NCBI GenBank assembly: GCA_948099385.1
Contig: CANUEZ040000213.1
Location: forward strand, 124,001 to 188,000
Reading direction: 5' to 3'
DNA length: 64,000 bases
Source: Fasciola hepatica
Lineage: Eukaryota > Platyhelminthes > Trematoda > Plagiorchiida > Fasciolidae
This document shows, piece after piece, positions 55,499 through 64,000 of the stretch. The notes beneath the pieces are model-generated. The model ran no database searches. It saw only the letters and a program-made list of their open reading frames with translations, and had not been told where the DNA came from. Numbering within the stretch: position 1 is the first letter of the stretch; each line of letters starts with the position of its first letter. Position numbers and translations under genes: made by a program.

Positions 55499-55732
55499 TT
55501 ACACGACGATGCTAATGACATCCCGACTATCGTGAAGTGTAGAAATTTCCGAGCAGGTTTTCAAGCTTTTCGAGTTCACCAAGTTTGTCATGTCTGCTGA
55601 AGCACGTGGTCCTTTTTTCAGCAGTACACAAACACGGAGCAGGGCCTCAGCGAACAAATAACTACGGTAATTACCGTTCACTCGACTCATTCCCAGCCCA
55701 GACTGTTGGCTTCCAGCCACAATGATACCCAT
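55499..55732 (-). CDS. conserved 77-residue ORF of unknown function, copy 3
   Basis: Identical in length and frame to 26,357-26,590. Unknown. Confidence 0.25.
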   Translation of the reverse strand: MGIIVAGSQQSGLGMSRVNGNYRSYLFAEALLRVCVLLKKGPRASADMTNLVNSKSLKTCSEISTLHDSRDVISIVV

Positions 55733-55924
55733 ACCGGGAACGGAACGAGAGCCATGGATTTCCTTCGAATATTACTCTGCTCATCAGTATTGAATATGCA
55801 GTGCTTCATTGCCTCGCGACTGATCCCAATTTTTTTACAACTGAAGCAGCAGCGAGCTTAGTAAATTTCATTTCCAATTCCATCAGTGACCAATGTAAAT
55901 CCGTTAGATGTGTCCTTCTAGATT

Positions 55925-56980
55925 AAGCAATGGGCTTTCTACTCAGACCACTGTTTGCCGACGTCTTTACGGTAAAGTTGGAAAATGGCCACATGAATCA
56001 ATAGTATACAGCTGTTGTTTACGCAGACTCCATGACATCCTGTGTGATTGAACGGACCGTCAGCTGATACTATGCGCATGCATACGCACACACGCCAGCA
56101 AACGCACACATGAACAGTGATTTTTACGGCCCGGTTATTCGGCAGGTGGCAATCGTTCCCTTTCGTATCGATTTCGCTTTATTGACCTGTAAGTCGCGTT
56201 CATGTTCACTCACTCAAAGAGCCACTCAGCAATCGGTTGTTCTGCAACTACTAAAGATTGGGTCATAGCATTAATCGGTTCCTCAGACCAGCGAGATGAA
56301 CTGTTGGATTTGTTTAACTCAAACATGACAACGTGCAGTTCACAATGGAAACAGAACCAAACAACACACTAGGCTTCTTAGACGTACGGATAAGTCGTCG
56401 TTGAGACGGTTCAATCAGTCGGTCATTAAGCAGGAAGGCAATGTGCAATGGACATTACATCCTCTTCCACAGTTTCTTGCCTCTTGAGGAGAAAAAGAAC
56501 CTAATTGGGTGCCTCACAAGCAGGGCAGGACGAATATGTTTGGAGGACACAATTGATGAAGAACTCCGAAAGATGCGAAGGATTTTTATCCAGAATGACC
56601 ATCCGGACCGCCTAGTTGATAGGACGATACAAATGGAGAGGTGGAAAAAACCAGTATACATAACTTTGTCATTGAAAGGCGGCACGTTGGCAGAGATTGC
56701 GCGGATAGCATTGTCAGACGCCATCAGCAAAACATTTTACGAGCGGTTAATCTCCGGATGTTGTTCTAGTCCAGACCAGCAGTGATTTTGCGGTTGAAAG
56801 ACAAAGCACCCGATTCTACAGCCTCAATCTATGGGTACTCATTTATTTGTTCCTGTGGAACAATGTACATCGGCCGCAAGATCAGGGGTTTGTTTGAACG
56901 TATCCTCGTTCGACACCCTGCATGGTTGAACACCAGAGCAATTTAATCGCTCACTGGCGCGGTCGTTTCACACATAGCTC
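55925..56980 (+). pseudogene. Penelope family B, 5'-truncated copy with GIY-YIG retained
   Basis: It begins abruptly within the RT (AMGFLLRPLFADVFTVKLEN-like), joined at 55,925 to block X. It continues through NTLGFLDVRISRR and the open linker frame 56,441-56,785 (RRIFIQNDHPDR, TLAEIARIALSD). The nuclease follows: YSFICSCGTMYIGRKIRGLF, then ERILVRHPAWLNTRAI (56,830-56,945). This is the only family B copy with YSF and YIGR both present. The usual EH reads RH. Confidence 0.85.
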
Positions 56981-57520
56981 AGTCCAATTCGATAGAAAAC
57001 TAGTCCGGGGCTATTCATGCCCCTTTATAAGGTCCGGGGTGGACAATCACGACCAATAAAATGTCCATCCTGGCCACAGCAAACGATTTTAGCATCCACC
57101 TACACAACCCTGCTTTATGTGCACAAAAACAATGTGTGCTCTTAAGCTGCCACGACTCACCCTTCACCCTATATCAGGCCACAGACCAGATGGAAACTTT
57201 GTTTGATTCACTATCCTTTGGACTCTACGTTTCAGGCGCAAACCCTAGGTCATCTGACCAACCTGCACTCGGAAGCCCCACACTCGAGTTATGCTCTTGT
57301 TAAAGCTCATCAATGGTGCAAATCTTCTGCCACATCCAGGGTTCGAACCCGCGCCTTTCCATTTGGAAGGCTGGTGTGTTGCCACTGCGCTACCCAGCTC
57401 CCATCCGAAAACTGTCAATTTACATTCGGCCATCATTTAAGCCGGAATCATAGTTAGTTCCGTACGGCATTTGTCGCTCCTTATTGTTTAAATTCCGTAG
57501 CATGTGGTGATAAATTGTGA
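56981..57520 (-). mobile_element. insertion of about 0.54 kb carrying a tRNA-like SINE head
   Basis: The empty site is seen at 30,525-30,535 and about 17,090. Here about 540 bp intervene before ATTATGGTATGAG. The segment includes a tRNA-like module at 57,338-57,402 (-) and overlapping short ORFs, so it may be a SINE or a composite. Clear target-site duplication is not visible. Confidence 0.5.
57338..57402 (-). repeat. tRNA-like pol III promoter module (SINE head)
   Basis: On the minus strand it starts GGGAGCTGGG. The A box TAGCGCAGTGG is at 57,382-57,392 and the B box GGGTTCGAACCC is at 57,339-57,350, with a GCCTT/AAGGC stem between them. The B box is a perfect match to tRNA T-arms. No complete acceptor stem was found, so this is a tRNA-derived SINE rather than a working tRNA gene. 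Confidence 0.65.
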
Positions 57521-57586
57521 TATTATGGTATGAGTTTGAATCACTGTAAACGAGTTTGTTCACCAATCTGTGTTCTTTAATTGTGC
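57521..57586. other. family B 3' flank
   Basis: Shared with 30,535-30,596. No gene. Confidence 0.3.
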
Positions 57587-57862
57587 TTAGTGGAAATAAT
57601 CGGATAATGGTAATAATGATAGAGCCAACTTTTTAACGGACCTGAATAATAACAGGTTGTCACTAGTATGGCGGTCATCTCTTATGAGGGACATCTGCAC
57701 CGTCTCCCTCGGGGGTCTAAGTGGAACAAGGGAAATACGAATCACATCCAGGGCTTGATTTTCGATCGGTTTCCCTCCTAGTGAGTCCCAAAGAGTTTGA
57801 TAATTCAGCTGTACCGAGCTTCTTCCATTTCCACTTGCAAAGTAAACGCTGATACCTGCCAC
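57587..57862 (-). CDS. conserved ORF of unknown function, block Y copy 3
   Basis: 91 codons, open, homologous to 30,597-30,872 and 16,739-17,017. Residue changes include several conservative ones. Unknown. Confidence 0.25.
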   Translation of the reverse strand: MAGISVYFASGNGRSSVQLNYQTLWDSLGGKPIENQALDVIRISLVPLRPPRETVQMSLIRDDRHTSDNLLLFRSVKKLALSLLPLSDYFH

Positions 57863-57998
57863 GAAAATCTGACAAGTTTCAACTGAAATAACCCAGGAAT
57901 GAAATTCCCCCTTCTAAATCCATCAACCCTTGAATTACTGTAAGATTTTCAGTTCCATTCCATAAGAACAAGAGAATAAATCGTCCGATACAAATCGG

Positions 57999-58335
57999 TT
58001 GTTGCTGTTGCTTATCTTAATTCGGCACTGTCAAAATGGTTCGCTTGTATCCGTTCGTCTGACGTTGGATCATCCAGAGTTTTCCGCTAATATACGAAAA
58101 TATTTTTTACAAAATGTTTTCTTCCGGTCAAACACAGAGCTAATTGCTCAAACTGAACGGGTTTCTTTAAATCCGTCCCACCCCAGCATTTCCAGGACTT
58201 GAAAAATTGAAAGGGCTAGTGACCTCCAGTATGCAAGGACAAATTCTACTTTTTCTGGTCAGACTGGTCAAAGTGACCCCATCATAATGCATACATATGG
58301 CTTCTCGAGTCTCAAGGGGGAGCATTTGGACATTT
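57999..58335 (+). pseudogene. 113-codon block Y ORF, copy 3
   Basis: Contains NIRKYFLQNVFFRSNTELIA and SLNPSHPSISRT, a stop, then SDPIIMHTYGFSSLKGEHLD. One stop interrupts it. Confidence 0.35.
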
Positions 58336-59177
58336 ATCAATCATTTCAGTAAAATAATAGTAAGGGAGCTTTGATTAAAACCAGTGGAGCACTCACTGAT
58401 CAGCTAGACAGTGCAGATAATCAGGTCATAGGCACAGGCTCAGACAGTCAACTATCATTGGTAACAATGTTTCGCAACTAAACTGAGCTGAATTATTCTT
58501 CAGTTTGAAAGAAAAGGTTGATTTGTTTCTCTTATACTCCCGTCACCCAGATACAATAATATACTACTTGCATAAATGAGTACGTATCACCTTCATTCCC
58601 GCCAGTGTCCAGTCTGAATTGATCTGTACGACTCTCAACTCCTATGGATGCGGTAAAATTATTCCTATTTCAATGGTTGGTACACTAGCATTCAGTACAT
58701 AAGCCTTAATAATACGCCATCACTTATGACCATCCACCAGGACAGCATTGATTTTGTCAGTTCTTAAAGCCTTCAGAACTTCCATTGGGTGTAAAAGGAA
58801 ATCCTTGAAAACGAATGATTTTTCCAAAGTAACCATAGGGTTTTGAATCGATTGCTTGATCACGCGCTTCCCGGCTTGAAGCATTTCGATATGTGAAGCA
58901 GTTACCTAAGTGACTGTCGGGCTTTGGTTTTTGAAGGATTGCAATACTCTAAATGAGGCGAAAAATCTCATCCAAACCCTTATTTCCTAATGCTTCGTTT
59001 ATATGTGTCTGTAATTGTGTTGTCGAAAATCAGTTAACAAATCATCTTCTTCGTATTCAGCTTCTCTTCCCCAAATGATCTACAACTTCTTGTACTAAGT
59101 GGTCGGAATATAAAACTTTACATAAATTGTTCTTTTTTATTCGTCATATATATGGTGAACTGTGGCCAGTGAAGACT
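58336..59177. repeat. block Y copy 3, non-coding
   Basis: Matches 31,350-32,404 with about 200 bp missing near 58,540. No gene. Confidence 0.45.
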
Positions 59178-59482
59178 GTGTGGCCCTGGGTGGTGTATTT
59201 GGTTGAAGTAGCTACGTACGCAATCAGACAGTCTTGCACTCACGCACCGTTACTGACTGTCTATTGGTTGATGCCTATTCGTTGCCACGATTAGTCACAC
59301 GTACGAGCTTGGCACCTGAGTGAACCATTCACGTAATCACATTTCGCGGAGCACCGGAAGACCGAACGCGTTGCATTTACAGCTTGTGCCTGTTCGATTT
59401 TCCGTGCTCGCTTGGGTGTGCGTTAATAAACGGTTTATCCTCGTTCCGTGTCCTGTTCTACTACTGATTTCTGAACACAAAG
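59178..59482 (+). mobile_element. LTR-like sequence, duplicate
   Basis: Near-identical copy of 32,405-32,712, with the same GTTAATAAACGG signal and GAACACA end. The internal ORF 59,320-59,502 is not credible. Confidence 0.45.
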
Positions 59483-60263
59483 CAAGCTACAATGATAAAT
59501 AAACCGGTGGCTTAGAAGCTCAAAGCTAGTAAAATGTTAGATACCAATAGTTATTACAATTACGATGGTAAAACTGACCACAAGTCGTTTCCAGCACTAA
59601 TGTATAAAAGCTTGTCCCTCTGCAATCAGCTCTGTAGCATTATAACTCACAAATATTTCTGAGAAATACTATTTTATGTGACATTTCTGAAGCGAAGTCG
59701 CTGTTGATAGTGGGCTGAAGGAAGAAAACGTTTTGGTTTATTGAAAGTGCACGAATTTCATACCATATTCACGATGATGAAGCAGGTTTTACTCCAAAAC
59801 AATCAATGGAGATGACTTGGCAATCCAGGGAGACGGGAATGTCTATTAGCCCATTTGATACGTTTTTCAGTGACAGATATTCCTCCAAATCTGTCCGTAA
59901 ATGACACTATGTTTACTCGTCATAGCCATGTGGAACATTGTGTCACTACAGGAGACAGTGGGTAGAAGCAAGTGATTTTTATTCAAACAACTCTTTCTAT
60001 CTGGATTTTGACAAGCAAAAACACCATCTGAAGAGAATTGAATTCATTCAGTGGGAAAATTTTCTGATAAATTTCACTAGGCTGTCGAATGGATGGGCGA
60101 CGTAAGGTAAGCAACATCGGCTTTCGGTCGACGTGAGGCGGGCATTTAGCTACCAACGAAGGTCGTCATGTGTTGGGAAAAATGCAAATTACTGTGCAAA
60201 CCATCTTGTCTAAAACCCTCAATTTAATAAGATCCACGATGAAGCTCACAAGGCTTACAAAAC
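59483..60263. repeat. block Y copy 3, non-coding
   Basis: Matches 32,713-33,500. No gene recognised. Confidence 0.45.
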
Positions 60264-60446
60264 GTGACTCTTGATAAAAAATTCTTCAAAGAAACTCAGT
60301 CTGGTATGCCTGCTGTTACAAACCAATTGAGAACATTGGAATTAGCTGCAATGAATCATGATAAAACTTATCCGGATGGAAGTGTTTTCTACAGCACTTT
60401 GAACAACGCGAGTTCTGAGAAGACTAAAGGTGTTGTGGAAATTTGA
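60264..60446 (+). CDS. short ORF, possible RNase H-like remnant
   Basis: 60 codons with LDKKFFKETQSGMPAVTNQL and DKTYPDGSVFYS. The YPDGS block resembles the TDGS start of retroelement RNase H, but too little remains to be sure. The copy at 33,505-33,680 is broken. Confidence 0.25.
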   Translation: MTLDKKFFKETQSGMPAVTNQLRTLELAAMNHDKTYPDGSVFYSTLNNASSEKTKGVVEI

Positions 60447-61090
60447 ATGAAAAAGATGTTGCTTCACGATGGGTCTAATTTTCTTCATAATTTACCGAAC
60501 AAACGTTGTTAATATAAAGTTGTGTACTAACTTGATGTAAATAACTGGCTTAACCCCTGTTCTGTTTCTTGGAAAATGTGAATTTCCTTGGTCTTAGTCA
60601 ACACGACAAGTTGACCGAGTGAATGTGGTGTAGTACACAAGGATCAGTACTCCTCTGCCTGGGGGTTGTTCGTTGTTCGGGAATATTAGCGTTGCACAGT
60701 AGGAAGAAAAAAACACAGAAACCGCACAACTGTATTATTTCATGGCTCAATAGAAATTTCGCTGTTCATAGCAGGCTCGTGGGGAAAAAAGGTGATTATT
60801 TGGAATGCACGACACTGAAATCAGGGTCGTATGAGCTTCCGGGGCTGTGTAAGGTGATAACAAACATGATCGCCACAAAACAGTTGATTATTGGTTGACC
60901 TTTGGCGATCATCTCCTTTAGAGTCAATTCAAGCCACATAACTAGAGTGATGAAGAGCCCGGAATTACAAGATACTGATTACGAGAATCGAGACACTTGA
61001 TCCGTCACGTAAAGCTGCCAATTTGTTCTATCAACACCCTGACAGTGTTGCAACTTGTTCCGTAGGACAATTTCCATTGCAAAGAACGAG
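60447..61090 (+). mobile_element. LTR-like region of the second gypsy copy
   Basis: 60,690-61,080 parallels 34,389-34,800. The preceding 60,447-60,660 is non-coding block Y. The 450 bp segment at 33,938-34,388 is absent here. Confidence 0.5.
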
Positions 61091-61403
61091 GATTGTTCCT
61101 TTCTGTCGACTCTATCAGCCAGCTGTGTCAACCAGCTAAAGGCGATCCTACTAATATGCTTGAGACAAATACAAACCATTGCGTTGACAATGGGATGCCA
61201 AGTATGGAAGAGGGGAAAAAGTACAGCTAGTTGATGTCCATATCATTCGGAGTTCTCAACCGATTGACAACCAACAGTTCAATCACCAGGCTTTTCATCC
61301 CCGGCTGCCGTTCCCGAAAAATTCGCAACAGGCAATAATTGGTATCTTTGGGGGAAACAAATAAGAATTTTTCTCAAGGGTTTTCCAAACGTGTTATTCC
61401 AAA
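61091..61403. pseudogene. degenerate leader of the gypsy copy
   Basis: Shifted relative of the ORF at 34,771-35,079. Confidence 0.3.
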
Positions 61404-61690
61404 ATGATCCACGGCATACTCACGGCAGAGGTATTCGACAGGGTGGTTAACTCAAGAAAACTGGGGGATAGGGTTCCTCCGCAGATATTCCAACTTTGGA
61501 GACAGCTAACCGATACACCGAAACTGATAGATGAATGCTGGAGGGACTTCCACGTCCAGATCCAACATGCGGATGAGGCCATCTTTACTTATGCGCGGAA
61601 CACTTGTTACCTAGCTGGATGAGGTTTTGCGGACGAATCCCTGAACATTTTGTCCTCCTCTAGAAATAAAATAAATTACTTACGTAATTA
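61404..61690 (+). pseudogene. Ty3/gypsy gag (capsid) remnant
   Basis: An open frame of 72 codons starts MIHGILTAEVFDRVVNSRKL and includes GDRVPPQIFQLWRQLTD and QHADEAIFTYARNTCYLAG. After one stop, GFADESLNILSSSRN continues. The Esi-x-x-YAxxLxxLA pattern is typical of LTR-retrotransposon capsids. The rest of gag, the nucleocapsid and the protease are absent. Confidence 0.5.
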
Positions 61691-61754
61691 CTGGAAGATT
61701 TGGAAACGTTCGTAGAATGAGCAGGAATACTTGAACTAAGGGACTGACAATCCC

Positions 61755-62135
61755 AAAAGTGTTTCGCAATTCAGGCACGCCACCGCCAAACGCCTGACGC
61801 AACCAACAATGAAGGGCGTATCCCCACAAATACTCCTAGTGAACCTATACAACATCACCGTGCACGGGAAATCAAAACAGAAACACCTGGAGAACTTGGC
61901 GGCATTCTCAGAGAAATTTAAATAAATCGGCTTTGGGCTGACGTCCAAAAATGCCGCTTCCCACAACCCTAGATGAGCTATTCGGGATAAGTAATCTCTT
62001 TTGCTGGAAAAGATCGAACAGGTAGAAAAATGGTGCACTTCACAAAACTGTAGACGAGAAACGTTTTCTGGGAATGCGGTCGTACTACAGCCCTTTCCCT
62101 GTACAATTTGCTCGTTTTGCCTCTCCTCTCGATAC
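61755..62135 (+). pseudogene. Ty3/gypsy RT C-terminal fragment, second copy
   Basis: Across frames: LTQPTMKGVSPQILLVNLYN then ITVHGKSKQKHLENLAAFSE (the YLDD block decayed to LYNI), QKCRFPQP, and EKRFLGMRSYYSPFPVQFAR with FASPL. These are the Ty3/gypsy RT end motifs. Homology to block Y ends near 62,130. RNase H and integrase are not present in the window after this point. Confidence 0.75.
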
Positions 62136-62139
62136 AACA

Positions 62140-64000
62140 ACCGAATGAAACTGGTAACGTCGACAACCTACCAACGATCTCGAATACGCTGTGTTATTGA
62201 GCAATAAAATTCCACCATAACATTTCACATGGCGCATCGATTTTTCTATACACTCCGAACCGATTTCGGTTCTGACACATTAATTCTACGGCATTGTTTT
62301 ATTTCGGACAAGTGCTTCCCAGTGCCGAAAGAGATATAAGATTTAGGCAGGTCAGCATGAATAGGAAAATCTGAAATCAAAACGGATAAAACAGAGAGAT
62401 GTCAAGCACTCGTGGTTACAGAATTTGCAAAATATGCGGGCCCAGTGAACTATTTGAATCCCAATTCAGTAAAAGATAATCCTAATATTTTCGTCGTCAG
62501 GATAATGTGTGTAAATCAGTCTCTTCGGGGCATTCTTTAATTATATCAAAATAAGAACAATTTACATGTACGGGGAAACCATATGAAACCATAAAAGCCT
62601 ATGCATCCATAAAGAGGTGATTCCGGTATTCGATTCATCATTCCAGTAACTGTTTTCTAGTTAAAATCAACTGAGAATATTCTGTTAACTGGGATACATG
62701 ATATATCAGCCGGGAACTTGCTTGTCATATCACCGGTAGTTTACATTTCCTGTGTCGGGAGGGAAGAATCCACGTGGAATTCATATTGCAGATGCGAATA
62801 CTGAAGCAGCAGAACGATGCAAACATCAAGCCGATTTGACCAACCGGTCGTGAGCCGCAGACCAAAGAACAGACGATGAATTTGTCAGAAGTATCCCCCA
62901 ACAAACAAAAAGATGCATTCGGACTAGCCGACAGAACGCAGCGGAATATTTTGCAACCAGGAATATAGCTCAGGTAAGGAGCTACCGAACAAGCCTTCAA
63001 CTGAAGCAATCGGATCAGCTGAACCTAAATAATGAGTAAGAGAACCAAGCTAACGGCCACAGTGAACTGGCCAGAATGCAGCCAGATTACTCGGGCAGTC
63101 GGAGGATCAAAGCTGCTGCAGCTCAGTTTGGAGAACGGACCATATAAACGATTATATATGTTCCACGAAATTGTCCAAATACGAGTGTCCTCACTCGTCT
63201 TGCCATCTTCGTTACTATATGGAGTAAAAAGGGCACGAGCAGGAAGGATAGGTATCTGATCCTTGTCGTCCTTATTGTGACACAACATGATCCCATCACC
63301 AAATCGCCTAAAAAACTATAGTGTAAGACAAGGAGCTGTGCACAATGACGTCCTTGTCATTTCGTGCAAGGTCAGACTGGTAGAGAATCATGATGGGCAT
63401 CCTAGATTCGTCCAAATAGTCTTTACTATTTTGTACTGTATTCTATTCGTAGATATTAAATTCTGTCTCTCTTGTTAGCCTACAGGCTTATCATTCATCT
63501 TTATCAAAAATGAGCGGAGCTTTGCTTGAGTTAGATGCATTTCACTGTTTTCAGTTGTATGCTAATTACTTCCAATAATGATATCTATCTGAATTTTGCG
63601 TACAAATATGAGTACGAAACAGGTAACCAGCTATTTGACTTCGAACCAGCTCAGCAATGAGTTCCATGTGATAAAGCTTTCACTTCCGTGAAAATTAGAA
63701 GAAACGTTTATGTACGCTTAATGGAATAAGCAAAGCTATATGCCGAATTTCCCTTACCATCAAAGACTTGCAGAATAGGCATAGCATTCTGGTACAGTTA
63801 AAATTGTTCTCTAAGAAAATTTACACAATCGTCTAAAATTACGGTGGTAAGTCAAATGAGGTCTTTTACAAATGTTTTTGAAAAGTTTATTTGGATGAAA
63901 CGTTAGTAAATTTTGAAGTTCACCCCAGAATACGTGGTAAATCAGGAAGGAGAATATTCAATTCGAATGAGTTTAACCACTGACTGACAAATGGTAACCA
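62140..64000. other. single-copy right end, no gene identified
   Basis: Short ORFs on both strands (62,725-63,009 and 63,025-63,288 on -; 63,032-63,259 on +). None shows a motif, signal peptide or clear splice structure. A plus frame around 62,870-63,010 looks coding by composition but has no start or end I can define. Confidence 0.35.

Noticed and set aside
62725..63288. 94- and 87-codon minus-strand ORFs at the right end
   Set aside because: No motif, splice structure or duplicate supports them, and both strands are equally open here.

Overview
This window reads as nuclear DNA of an invertebrate animal, most likely a parasitic flatworm (digenean fluke), although that placement is an inference. 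There are no operons, ribosome binding sites or dense gene packing. Instead there are degenerate retroelements of several classes (three Penelope-like families with GIY-YIG endonuclease ends, a Ty3/gypsy element, a non-LTR reverse transcriptase, LTR-like pieces and tRNA-derived SINE-like modules), microsatellites, and short spliced exons with canonical GT/AG borders. Several exons encode signal peptides, and Penelope/gypsy-rich genomes with small secreted multi-exon proteins are typical of flukes.

Layout. Two composite blocks are reused in both orientations. Block X (Penelope family C, a small secreted-peptide gene, a 0.6 kb repeat, Penelope family A, conserved short ORFs, a non-LTR RT scrap) occurs at about 580-12,900, and inverted at about 18,500-27,000 and 47,740-55,925. 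Block Y (Penelope family B, two divergent conserved ORFs, LTR-like pieces, Ty3/gypsy) occurs inverted at about 14,680-18,500 and forward at about 28,400-38,170 and 55,925-62,130. X and Y together at 18.5-36 kb are therefore repeated, with deletions, at 47.7-62.1 kb, and both flank inverted partial copies. Single-copy DNA is about 38,170-47,740 and 62,140-64,000.

Most reverse transcriptase copies are dead, with frameshifts, stops, internal deletions, catalytic substitutions and microsatellites lying inside the coding sequence. The best evidence for a working gene is a two-exon gene present three times (8,059-8,512 on +; 21,018-21,471 and 48,570-49,023 on -). It has a signal-peptide exon, a phase-1 intron, a furin-like RGRR site formed across the splice junction, and a six-cysteine mature peptide of about 51 residues. 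I found no coding difference among the copies. A second two-exon secreted candidate lies at 5,836-6,237, and further signal-peptide exons lie in the single-copy region at 40,236 and 42,993.

All alignments were made by eye. Exon calls rest on splice consensus and reading frame, without transcript data, and element names rest on motifs recognised in translation.
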